Positions 1 through 6,204 of a DNA stretch of 8,758 nucleotides are shown here, piece after piece. Both the position numbers and the translations under genes were made by a program. Within the stretch, counting starts at the first letter, position 1. Every line of letters begins with the position of its first letter. Under the pieces are notes generated by a model, which worked only from the letters and a program-made list of their open reading frames with translations, had not been told where the DNA came from and searched no databases. The stretch comes from Chloroflexota bacterium (GTDB taxonomy: Bacteria > Chloroflexota > Limnocylindria > Limnocylindrales > CSP1-4). The stretch is from assembly GCA_004298915.1 (NCBI GenBank), contig SCTE01000534.1, forward strand, positions 1 through 8,758. Direction: 5' to 3'.

Positions 1-1641
1 TGCACGGTCGATCGGCTCGTACGGGTCTCGTTCGGCCATCGTGACGAGGGCGTCCCAGCGCTCGCCGTCCGGTCCGCTTGCGAGGTGCTCGCGGAGCATC
101 GCGCCGGCGAGACCTGCCTGCCGATGGGCCGGGGCCACCCCGACCGCGATCAATCTCCGATGGGCTGGGCCATCGGCGGCGCCCGCGACTGAGACGACCG
201 CCCCCACGACCTCGGTGCCCACCACGGCAGCGGTCACGCGCACCCCGCCACCCGATTGAAGAGCGGCCAGAACGAGGGCGTGCGCCTCGACCGCGTCCGC
301 GGGCGGAAGCGTACGGGGCGCGAGCGTCCACCGATCCCAGGCGGCGGCATCGACCCAGGGGTGGATCCGCGGCGTGGCCTCCGCGGGTTCTGCAGCCGGG
401 ACACTCGCGCTCGGGCCGGCGGCGGCAGCGGCTCCGTCCCACCAGCCCTCGCCATCCGCCGTTCTCAGCAATGCCGGCACGACCAGCTCACGGACCAGGG
501 CCGCGGTGGCAGGGGCTCGGCGATCGGCGGCTGCCTGGCTCGCGTCAAGCGGCAGGCCCGCATTCGGCAGGTCCTCGAGGGACATCGGGAGCGGCGCCTG
601 CCCGTGGCGCTCGGCGTCAGCAGTCCATCGTGCGCGCCACGCCTCGGGGATCGGTGCCGACCCGTCGGCATGCTGGGCCGCCAGCCAGACGAGGGTCCAG
701 GTCCGCGGCACGACTCGGTAGACGTCGTAGCCGCCCCCGCCGGTTGACAGCCAGCGCCCCGAGGCCCAGCGATGGGCAATCGCATCGACGAGCCGTGCGG
801 CCCTGCCCATCGCGGTCGTGGTGACGCGCAGGTTCGCGAGCGGATCCCAGGCATGGGCGTCGGCCCCGTGTTGCGAGACCACGAGATCGGGCCCGAAGGC
901 GGCGGCGAGCCCAGGCAGGACGTGCTCGATGGCGCCCAGCCAGGCCTCCTCGCCGGTCCCCGGCTCCATCGGCAGGTTCACCGATGTCCCGGCGGCCTCG
1001 CCCTCCCCGAGCTCATCGATGAAGCCCGAGCCCGGAAACAGGGTCATGCCCGACTGGTGGATCGAGAAGGTCAGGACCCCGGGATCGTCCCGATGGATCG
1101 CCTCGACCCCGTCCCCGTGATGGACGTCGAGATCGACATACAGCACGCGCAGGCCGGCCCGGCGCGCCCGGGCGATGGCCAGGGCGGGATCGTCGTAGAC
1201 GCAGAACCCCGAGGCGCGATCGGGCATCGCGTGGTGCAGGCCGCCGCCCGGGTGGAAGGCGTGGATCGTCTCGCCGGCGAGGATCGCCTCGATCGCGCGC
1301 ATGCTCCCGCCGGCGACCGCGGCGGATGCGTGATGCATGCCCGGAAAGGCCGGCGTGTCGCCCGGCCCGAGCCCCGCCTCGCGCGGCCCGAAGGGCGAAT
1401 CGGAGAGCCGCCGGACGATCCGGATGTAGGCCGGATCGTGGACCCAGGCGAGGACCTCGTCGCTCGCGGGTTCCGGGGCGATCAGCGTGGGCGGCTCGGG
1501 GCTCATCGCCGTGAGGAGCTCGATTCCGGGCCCGAATCGCCGCGGCGTGAGCGGATGCGACGGGCCCAGGTCGTACCGCGCCGACCATGGCCCGTACACA
1601 AGGAGCGGCCGATCCGGCGTCGATGTCGTGGGGCCCGTCAT
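1..1641 (-). CDS. acuC: AcuC-type deacetylase fused to a C-terminal GNAT acetyltransferase domain (partial, 3' end missing)
   Basis: 547 codons are visible from ATG at 1641 and the frame is open to base 1, so the C-terminus lies outside the window. Residues ~14-385 are an arginase/HDAC-fold deacetylase. Visible family motifs are GGGLHHA (H136, H137, the His pair of the active site), GFCVYDD (145-151), DLDVHHGDG (170-178, zinc ligands D172 and H174), QHGAD (257-261, third zinc ligand D261) and GGGGY (301-305, catalytic Tyr305). All catalytic residues are therefore present. After an Ala/Pro-rich linker (~400-425), residues ~434-547 resemble a GNAT domain: beta-strand VVGTEVVGAVVS, then IAVGVAPAHRQAGLAGAML (498-515), which fits motif A with RQAGLA as the acetyl-CoA pyrophosphate loop. 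In Bacillus, AcuC deacetylates acetyl-CoA synthetase that the separate GNAT protein AcuA acetylates. That this fusion has the same substrate is inference. The start is supported by the aligned family N-terminus (VYGPWSARYDLGPSHP) and by a promoter hexamer 7 nt upstream. It is transcribed divergently from tatA. Confidence 0.93.
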   Translation of the reverse strand, partial: MTGPTTSTPDRPLLVYGPWSARYDLGPSHPLTPRRFGPGIELLTAMSPEPPTLIAPEPASDEVLAWVHDPAYIRIVRRLSDSPFGPREAGLGPGDTPAFPGMHHASAAVAGGSMRAIEAILAGETIHAFHPGGGLHHAMPDRASGFCVYDDPALAIARARRAGLRVLYVDLDVHHGDGVEAIHRDDPGVLTFSIHQSGMTLFPGSGFIDELGEGEAAGTSVNLPMEPGTGEEAWLGAIEHVLPGLAAAFGPDLVVSQHGADAHAWDPLANLRVTTTAMGRAARLVDAIAHRWASGRWLSTGGGGYDVYRVVPRTWTLVWLAAQHADGSAPIPEAWRARWTADAERHGQAPLPMSLEDLPNAGLPLDASQAAADRRAPATAALVRELVVPALLRTADGEGWWDGAAAAAGPSASVPAAEPAEATPRIHPWVDAAAWDRWTLAPRTLPPADAVEAHALVLAALQSGGGVRVTAAVVGTEVVGAVVSVAGAADGPAHRRLIAVGVAPAHRQAGLAGAMLREHLASGPDGERWDALVTMAERDPYEPIDRA

Positions 1642-1648
1642 GAGCTGG

Positions 1649-1654
1649 ACGATA
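1649..1654 (-). promoter_or_regulatory. Putative -10 hexamer of a leaderless promoter (deacetylase-GNAT gene)
   Basis: TATCGT on the minus strand lies 7 nt before the ATG at 1641 and fits the TANNNT -10 pattern. This puts the expected transcript start at or one base before the start codon. There is no Shine-Dalgarno sequence before the ATG and no convincing -35 box. Three other transcription units in the window have the same arrangement. Confidence 0.45.
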
Positions 1655-1753
1655 CGCCGCGGGCACGGGATCCGGCGCCCGTCGTACGTGGCCGAGCGCC
1701 GGTGCGGCGGCCACCTGGCCAGCGTTGCCCCGATCGGCGCGAGACCCGTCGGG

Positions 1754-1759
1754 TACCAT
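1754..1759 (+). promoter_or_regulatory. Putative -10 hexamer of a leaderless promoter (tatA)
   Basis: TACCAT lies 6 nt before the tatA ATG at 1766, so transcription would begin at the start codon. No Shine-Dalgarno is visible. A TTGCCC at 1725-1730 is 23 bp upstream, too far for a normal -35 spacing. Confidence 0.5.
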
Positions 1760-1765
1760 CTCGGC

Positions 1766-1942
1766 ATGCCCGACACGCTGGTGGTCCTGATCATCATTCT
1801 CGTGGTCGTCGTCGTCTGGCGAGGTCCGAAGAACCTGCCCGAGATCGGGCGGATGCTCGGCCGCGGGGTCAGGAGCGCCCGGACCGAGATCAAGTCGATG
1901 CGCAAGGACGAGGACGGCCCGGCCGATTCGACCGGCCAGTGA
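1766..1942 (+). CDS. tatA: TatA/E-family twin-arginine translocase subunit
   Basis: This is a 58-aa protein. Residues 3-18 form one short hydrophobic helix (LVVLIIILVVVVV core), followed by the hinge WRGPKNLPEIGRMLGR (18-33) and an amphipathic, charged helix and tail (to residue 58). The xGPKxLPELGR hinge is diagnostic of TatA-type proteins, which oligomerise with TatBC to move folded proteins carrying a twin-arginine signal across the cytoplasmic membrane. The length is at the short end of the family. The start at 1766 places the helix at the very N-terminus, as in TatA. The frame stays open upstream to 1487, but that stretch is antisense to the deacetylase gene and lacks family similarity. 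No tatC or tatB is in the window. The gene is followed without a gap by a membrane protein gene on the same strand. TatB identity is less likely because the protein is short. Confidence 0.9.
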   Translation: MPDTLVVLIIILVVVVVWRGPKNLPEIGRMLGRGVRSARTEIKSMRKDEDGPADSTGQ

Positions 1943-2457
1943 CCCTGCCCGACCCACGGGCCATGGACGACGCGACTGCCGCTGAGGAGCGCCCGATCCG
2001 CCCCGCCGCGGTCGAGGTGGTTGCCGCGCTCTTCGTGTTCGGTGGCCTGTTCGGGCTGACCCAACTGGCATTCGGCGACTTCGTCATCACGGGGCAACTA
2101 CCGGCGAAGGGCCCGATCCTCGGTGTCGCGGCGATCCTGTACGCCGCGTCGATCGCGCTCGGGATCAGCATCCGGACCGGGCGGGCGTGGCTGGCGGCCC
2201 TCAATCTCGCGGTCGTCTTCGCGGTCGTGTACGTCGCCGCGTTCGGGAAGCCCGTGGCGCTTGCCCTTGGCCTCGCGCACGGCGTGGCGGCGATCCTCCT
2301 GGTCCGGGTCCGGCCGTGGTTCGCCGCGATGGCCCGCTGGCGCGATCCGGGGGCGGCGGCCGGGTCCGCGCCCGGGGTTCCGACTCAGTCCTCGCGTCGC
2401 TCCGAGCCGCGACCCGCGAGACGTGGCGGTAGACGCCGTTCGTCCGGGAGGCGATAG
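1939..2457 (+). CDS. Hypothetical four-helix membrane protein
   Basis: I do not recognise the family. From GTG at 1939 it is 172 aa. This start overlaps the tatA stop by 4 nt (GTGA), matching the coupling used elsewhere in the window. An ATG at 1963 (164 aa, 20-nt gap) is the alternative; neither has a clear Shine-Dalgarno. Using the longer form, hydrophobic segments lie at ~23-45, 58-78, 83-103 and 105-124, with a short charged N-terminus and a C-terminal tail (~130-172) rich in Arg, Ser, Pro and Gly. The regular spacing of four helices resembles small DoxX/DUF-type integral membrane proteins, but I cannot assign one. The last 73 nt overlap the 3' end of the convergent NUDIX gene, and the highly basic tail (RRGGRRRSSGRR) falls in that overlap. 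Probably cotranscribed with tatA; a functional link is not shown. Confidence 0.75.
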   Translation: MTLPDPRAMDDATAAEERPIRPAAVEVVAALFVFGGLFGLTQLAFGDFVITGQLPAKGPILGVAAILYAASIALGISIRTGRAWLAALNLAVVFAVVYVAAFGKPVALALGLAHGVAAILLVRVRPWFAAMARWRDPGAAAGSAPGVPTQSSRRSEPRPARRGGRRRSSGRR

Positions 2458-3500
2458 GCCAGCGAGCCAGCCTCCCGCCCATCAGGCGCGTCGGCGACCA
2501 CGCGCACGTCACCGAACGGGATGGCGTCCCCGGGCGCCAGGAAGATCCGCGGATACGGCGTCGCGCCGCCGGCTCCACCGACCACGGGCAGTCCTCGGCC
2601 GGCGGCGTACAGCTCCACGCCGGCGGCCTCCTCCGGCGCGATACCCGTGAGGGCCAGCCCGACGATGCGCGCGCCACGCTCGGCCAGGACCGTATCGATC
2701 GCGGCCATGGTCTCGCCGGTCGGATCGGCCGCATCGACCAGCACGACATCGCGCCGACCGACGAGCCACGCGGGTTCGCTGCGACCAGCGATCCCTCCTG
2801 CCCAGCGCTGGTCGACCGTCGCGAGACCATCTCCGTGGCCACCGACGACCGGCGGGCCGAGGTCCGCGCCGGGCCGGAACGCCGCCTCGATCGCCGTCCG
2901 ATCCGACCGTCCACGGAGCTGCTCGAACGTGGCGATCGTCGGCAGGAGCATCGGCAGCGCTCCCGCAGCCGCCTCCTCGAGCGCACGCTCGGCCGTGACC
3001 CAGCGCGACGCGGCCACCTCCGCCGAGGGCGTGACGATGTCCGTCCCGGCGGGGACGATCGCGGCGAAGAAGCGGACATCGAACCGGCGGGGCATGGATT
3101 CCGGGGTGACCCACCGCGTCATCGGCACGAGGTCGCCGATGTCGATGCGGATCCCCGTCTCCTCCAGCGTCTCCCGCACGGCCGCGACGTGATGCGCGAG
3201 CGCGGCAACGGGCTCCAGCGTGCGGGCGAGCCGGTCCGCGGCGGCGCTCGGGCCGAGCCCGCGGGCGAGGGGATTCGCCGGATCCGCATCGGACGGATCC
3301 ACGCGACCACCGGGGAACACGTGGACGTTGGCGGCAAAGGCCATGGTCGAGGGTCGCCGGGTGAGGAGGATCTCCGGTCCGTCCGGCCCGGGCCGGATCA
3401 GGACCACGGTCGCGGCGGCCACCGGGATGGCGCCGACCTCGCCGGGCGTGGCACGCGCCGCACGCATCGAAGCGATCGCGTCGTCCCGCGGATCGGTCAC
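2385..3500 (-). CDS. NUDIX hydrolase (RP2p/NUDT19-like) with C-terminal degenerate metallo-beta-lactamase-like domain
   Basis: 371 aa from GTG at 3500, which overlaps the stop of the upstream gene by 4 nt (GTGA), indicating translational coupling. The N-terminal domain (~24-195) has the NUDIX elements FPGGRVD (62-68) and AAVRETLEETGI (106-117), with R109, E110, E113, E114 and G116 forming the REUxEExG helix that binds the divalent metal. The Gly and the RE are ~44 residues apart instead of 14. An insertion inside the NUDIX box is typical of the RP2p/NUDT19 branch, whose mammalian members hydrolyse CoA and CoA esters; substrate here is unknown. Residues ~245-355 follow the order of a metallo-beta-lactamase fold: VVLVDAADPTGE, VGLALTGIAPEEAAG and a final AGSLAYRL. 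The metal-binding HxHxDH is replaced by TGIAPEE and the later His positions are absent. This second domain is therefore probably structural or ligand-binding only. No transmembrane or signal segment. The 3' end overlaps the convergent membrane protein gene. Confidence 0.88.
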   Translation of the reverse strand: MTDPRDDAIASMRAARATPGEVGAIPVAAATVVLIRPGPDGPEILLTRRPSTMAFAANVHVFPGGRVDPSDADPANPLARGLGPSAAADRLARTLEPVAALAHHVAAVRETLEETGIRIDIGDLVPMTRWVTPESMPRRFDVRFFAAIVPAGTDIVTPSAEVAASRWVTAERALEEAAAGALPMLLPTIATFEQLRGRSDRTAIEAAFRPGADLGPPVVGGHGDGLATVDQRWAGGIAGRSEPAWLVGRRDVVLVDAADPTGETMAAIDTVLAERGARIVGLALTGIAPEEAAGVELYAAGRGLPVVGGAGGATPYPRIFLAPGDAIPFGDVRVVADAPDGREAGSLAYRLPDERRLPPRLAGRGSERRED

Positions 3501-5608
3501 AGCGCCGCCACGGTCTCCCGGAGCTGACCGGCCAGCGCCTCGGGGTCCGTGACCGGCAGGCGGCAGGCGAACCCGCGACAGACGTAGGCCGTGGGCCGGC
3601 CGTTCATCGCCGTTCGTGCCTCGAGCAGCGGCACGACGCTGTCCCCGGGTGTCGCCGAGACCGCGATGACCGAGGGCGAGCCCGTGAACCGCGCCGCCTC
3701 CGCGAGCAAGGCCCGCGTGGCGGGGTCATCGAATGCTCCGACGATCGCGATCTCCGGAACGGCCGCGAGCGAGAAGTCGATGGCACTCAGCCAGCGGGCG
3801 AATGCGGTCGGATGGCGCGTTGCGTAGGCCGTGACCGTCCGGATCGCGCGCTCGGCCTCCGTTCGGTAGCGGCCCTCGCCCGTGAGCGCCGCGAGACGGA
3901 GGAGCAAGAGCGTCGCCACGGCATTGCCCGAGGGCGTGGCGTTGTCCTGGATGTCCTTGGGTCGCGCGATGAGCTGTTCATGGTCCGATGCCGTGTCGAA
4001 GAACCCGCCGTCCGGATCGATGAACCGCGCGAGAATCTGGTCTGCGAGCTGCCGCGCGGCCGAGAACCAGCGCTCGTCGTGGCCGGCCTCGTACAGGGCG
4101 AGGAGGCCCTCGCCGAGGACCGCGTAGTCCTCGAGGATGCCCTGGCCACTGGCTCGACCGTCCTTCCAGGAACGTCCCAGGCGCCCGGTCCCGTCCAGGA
4201 GCCCGCCCGTGATGCCGCGTGCCGCGGCGGTGGCCGCCTCGAGATACCGGGCGGCGGCCTCGCGATCGCCCTCATCGCCGAGCAGGTCGAGCAGCCGCGC
4301 GCCGGTCGCGAGGGCCCCGATCGCGAGGCCGTTCCAGGCTGCGAGCGCCTTGTCGTCGCGCGCCGGCTGCGGTCGCTGCCCACGAACCTCGAGGAGCCGT
4401 GCGCGGGCCGAGGCGAGGTCGGCGCGTACGTCGGCGGCCGTAACGCCGTACTGTTCCGCGACCTCGCGATCGGTCCGGATCCGGGACAGGATCGTGTGGC
4501 CCTCCCAGTTTCCGCCATCGGTCACGCCGTAGGCGGTCGAGAACATCGGGGCAGCATCGCCGAGGACCTCGCGGATCTCCGCCGCGTCCCAGACGAAGGT
4601 CGCGCCCTCGACGCCGTTCGTGTCGGCATCGAGGCTCGCGGCGAACGCGCCGTCGCTCGTGAGGAGCTCGCGCACGATCATGTCGAGCACGCCTCGGCCA
4701 ACGCCCCGGTATGCCGCATCCCCGGTGATCGCCCAAGCCCGGAGGTAGACCCGCGCGAGCTGCGCGTTGTCGTAGAGCATCTGCTCGAAGTGAGGCACGA
4801 GCCAGCGGGCGTCGGTGGCGTAGCGGTGGAACCCGCCGCCGAGCTGGTCGTGAATCCCGCCCGCGGCCATGACATCGAGCGCACGGCGCGCAATCGCCAG
4901 CGGACGCGGATCGTCGGTCGCGGCCGCGCGATCGAGCAGGAAGTCGATGGTCATGGGCTGGGGGAACTTCGGGGCGCTGCCCCAGCCACCCGTCGGCGTG
5001 TCGAAGCCCCGATCGATCAGCTTGACCGCGGTATCAAGGAGATCCGGGGCGGGTGCCTCGTGCCCCGCGGGCAGTCGCGCCTGCTCCACGAGCGCACCGA
5101 CCAGACGGCCGCCGGCCTCCTCGACGTTGGCCCGGTCCGTCCGGAAGGCGGTGCTTACGCCCTCGAGCACCTGGCGGAAGCTCGGCAGCCCATGGCGCGG
5201 CGAGTCCGGGAAGTACGTGCCGCCGTAGAAGGGCCGGCCCTCGGGGGTCAGGAACACGGACATCGGCCAGCCGCCACCGCCGGTGAGGGCCTGGACGGCG
5301 CCCATGTACAGCTGGTCGAGGTCCGGGCGTTCCTCGCGATCCACCTTGATCGCCACGAACCGCTCGTTGAGGACCGCCGCCGTTGCCTCGTCCTCGAACG
5401 ATTCGCGCTCCATCACGTGGCACCAGTGACACGCCGCGTAGCCGATCGACAGGAAGATCGGCCGGTCGAGGAGCTTTGCCCTGGCCAGCGCCTCGGGACC
5501 CCACGGGTACCAGTCCACCGGGTTGTGAGCGTGCTGGAGCAGGTACGGGCTCGTCTCACCGGCGAGGCGATTCGTGTGGCGATGCTCGGTTGATCCCGTG
5601 TCTGGCAT
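3497..5608 (-). CDS. YyaL/SSP411-family thioredoxin domain-containing protein (DUF255)
   Basis: 703 aa, full length for the family (Bacillus YyaL is about 690). Residues ~12-175 form the DUF255 thioredoxin-like domain with the family signature NRLAGETSPYLLQHAHNPVDW, and CHWCH (60-64) in place of the usual thioredoxin CxxC, followed by MERESFEDE. Residues ~190-600 resemble the (alpha/alpha)6 barrel of N-acylglucosamine epimerases and related enzymes, with GGIHDQLGGGFHRYATD (250-266), WLVPHFEQMLYDNAQL (269-284) and DADTNGVEG (327-335). The C-terminal YVCRGFACRLPV (675-686) carries the conserved C677/C682 pair. The biochemical role of the family is not established; a redox or sugar-related enzyme has been suggested. 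The start at 5608 gives the family-like N-terminus (MPDTGSTEHRHTNRL). An in-frame extension to 5902 exists but is low-complexity Pro/Ala/Arg sequence and would include the putative promoter. First gene of an operon with the NUDIX gene. Confidence 0.95.
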   Translation of the reverse strand: MPDTGSTEHRHTNRLAGETSPYLLQHAHNPVDWYPWGPEALARAKLLDRPIFLSIGYAACHWCHVMERESFEDEATAAVLNERFVAIKVDREERPDLDQLYMGAVQALTGGGGWPMSVFLTPEGRPFYGGTYFPDSPRHGLPSFRQVLEGVSTAFRTDRANVEEAGGRLVGALVEQARLPAGHEAPAPDLLDTAVKLIDRGFDTPTGGWGSAPKFPQPMTIDFLLDRAAATDDPRPLAIARRALDVMAAGGIHDQLGGGFHRYATDARWLVPHFEQMLYDNAQLARVYLRAWAITGDAAYRGVGRGVLDMIVRELLTSDGAFAASLDADTNGVEGATFVWDAAEIREVLGDAAPMFSTAYGVTDGGNWEGHTILSRIRTDREVAEQYGVTAADVRADLASARARLLEVRGQRPQPARDDKALAAWNGLAIGALATGARLLDLLGDEGDREAAARYLEAATAAARGITGGLLDGTGRLGRSWKDGRASGQGILEDYAVLGEGLLALYEAGHDERWFSAARQLADQILARFIDPDGGFFDTASDHEQLIARPKDIQDNATPSGNAVATLLLLRLAALTGEGRYRTEAERAIRTVTAYATRHPTAFARWLSAIDFSLAAVPEIAIVGAFDDPATRALLAEAARFTGSPSVIAVSATPGDSVVPLLEARTAMNGRPTAYVCRGFACRLPVTDPEALAGQLRETVAAL

Positions 5609-5614
5609 GCCCCG

Positions 5615-5620
5615 ATGGTA
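5615..5620 (-). promoter_or_regulatory. Putative -10 hexamer of a leaderless promoter (YyaL-like gene)
   Basis: TACCAT on the minus strand is 6 nt before the ATG at 5608, the same hexamer and spacing as at tatA. No Shine-Dalgarno lies between it and the start, and no clear -35 box is visible. Its position argues for the 5608 start over the longer open frame. Confidence 0.5.
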
Positions 5621-5662
5621 TGGCACGGAGGGTGTGGCGCTCGGAACGTGCGGGCGCGGCGT

Positions 5663-5713
5663 GGGGTGCGGGTGCGGGGCGCAGCAGCGCAGGGGCGCGG
5701 CGGGGCGCGCGGG
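5663..5713 (+). other. G-run cluster, possible G-quadruplex
   Basis: Six G-runs of 3-4 lie at 5663-5666, 5670-5672, 5676-5679, 5692-5695, 5702-5705 and 5711-5713, with loops of 3, 3, 12, 6 and 5 nt. The 12-nt loop contains GCGC-AGCA-GCGC, which could pair as a small hairpin. The region is 55-105 bp upstream of the YyaL-like start on the non-template side for the plus strand. No four consecutive runs have all loops of 7 nt or less, so the motif is not canonical. Confidence 0.3.
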
Positions 5714-5746
5714 TCGTGGCGGCGGTGGGCCCGAGCAAGTGCCTGC

Positions 5747-5794
5747 GCGTGGGCTGGCACGCGGCGGGGCGTGCGGGCTGGCACGCGGCGGGGC
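5747..5794. repeat. Two-copy tandem repeat, 24-bp period
   Basis: Two adjacent 24-bp units (5747-5770 and 5771-5794) share a perfectly identical 20-bp core starting GGGCTGGCACG at 5751 and 5775. Read on the minus strand in the frame of the YyaL-like gene it would encode two 8-residue units, PPRASPHA and PPRASPRA. Since that frame lies upstream of the likely start, the repeat is probably non-coding. Confidence 0.7.
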
Positions 5795-5851
5795 GCGCGG
5801 GGGCGCAGCGGCCGAGCCCCACACCGGAGGGCCCCACGCCGGAAATGTGCG

Positions 5852-6058
5852 AATACGACCCCAGTGCGTGGTAACCCGAGCCGGCCGCGATTTCAGGTGC
5901 ATCTACGACCCCGGTGCGTATTAGGTGCGGTTTCGTGCCCAGGAAGGCGGGTGCGTGGCGGTCGGCCCGCATGATTCGTGCTCAGAGCGCCAGCGCGATG
6001 GCTGATTTCCGTCCGCGGGGCTGACTGCGTTGCACCTACCACGACCGCCAGTCGTATT
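5852..6058. repeat. Three copies of a 22-bp element TANNACG-N7-GTCGTA; outer copies inverted, bounding 207 bp
   Basis: Copy A (5852-5873, minus strand) reads TACCACG-CACTGGG-GTCGTATT. Copy B (5902-5923, minus) reads TAATACG-CACCGGG-GTCGTAGA. Copy C (6037-6058, plus) reads TACCACG-ACCGCCA-GTCGTATT. A and C are identical in the 7-bp left and 8-bp right arms and differ in the central 7 bp. A and B are in the same orientation exactly 50 bp apart and share the central sequence but for one base. Copy C also contains ACGAC-CGCCA-GTCGT, a perfect inverted repeat. These could be operators for a divergent promoter region, or terminal inverted repeats of a small non-autonomous element. No target-site duplication is evident at the outer ends. 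Confidence 0.55.
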
Positions 6059-6083
6059 TGGGGGAATCTGCGACGCCCGCGGG

Positions 6084-6114
6084 TCGCGCCGGCCACTCGC
6101 TCGCGCCGGCCACT
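6084..6114. repeat. Two-copy direct repeat, 14-bp unit, 17-bp period
   Basis: TCGCGCCGGCCACT occurs at 6084-6097 and again at 6101-6114, separated by CGC. The units are identical. They lie 91-121 bp upstream of the papain-like gene's start and could be tandem protein-binding sites; a chance slippage product in GC-rich sequence is equally possible. Confidence 0.6.
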
Positions 6115-6191
6115 TCCCCGCGCCGCGATCCGCGGCCCGAGCCGGCATGCACCCGACGCGTCACCGCCCTGCGCCCGAGGCAGACCCGCGC

Positions 6192-6197
6192 TACCGT
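6192..6197 (+). promoter_or_regulatory. Putative -10 hexamer of a leaderless promoter (papain-like gene)
   Basis: TACCGT is 7 nt before the ATG at 6205, with CAGCGCG between them and no Shine-Dalgarno. It helps choose the 6205 start over an in-frame ATG at 6058. No -35 box is recognisable. Confidence 0.45.
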
Positions 6198-6204
6198 CAG
6201 CGCG

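Larger units (their letters stand above)
5609..6204. other. Divergent intergenic region without a convincing gene
   Basis: 596 bp between the starts of the YyaL-like gene and the papain-like gene. Open frames here are low-complexity products of GC-rich sequence with no recognisable protein. What it holds: a -10-like hexamer at each end (5615-5620 minus, 6192-6197 plus), a G-rich stretch (about 5640-5830 on the plus strand), two tandem repeats (5747-5794, 6084-6114), and three copies of a 22-bp element between 5852 and 6058 in a locally less GC-rich segment. It also contains a perfect inverted repeat CCGCG-ATC-CGCGG at 6123-6135. Its length is large for such a compact window. Confidence 0.7.

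Noticed and set aside
772..1938. Upstream part of the long frame that ends with the membrane protein
   Set aside because: It is antisense to the deacetylase domain, which has a full set of conserved motifs. Only the part from 1939 or 1963 has sensible membrane helices.
1013..2071. 352-codon minus-strand frame over the deacetylase and tatA
   Set aside because: Arg/Pro/Gly-rich without motifs, and it conflicts with two well supported genes.
3812..5593. 593-codon open frame antisense to the YyaL-like gene
   Set aside because: Its sequence is rich in Arg, Glu, Gly and Val without domains. It is the expected shadow of a GC-rich gene in the opposite phase.
5609..5902. 98-residue in-frame N-terminal extension of the YyaL-like protein
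   Set aside because: Low-complexity Pro/Ala/Arg sequence containing a tandem repeat, no family similarity, and the putative promoter and family-like N-terminus lie at 5608.
5998..6024. Eight-codon open frame MADFRPRG preceded by the same CAGCGCG as the gene at 6205
   Set aside because: The 10-bp match is short and there is no TANNNT hexamer before it. Chance is the simplest explanation.
6058..6204. 49-residue extension of the papain-like protein
   Set aside because: Composition differs from the rest, it crosses the direct repeat and the -10 hexamer, and the ATG at 6205 is well placed.
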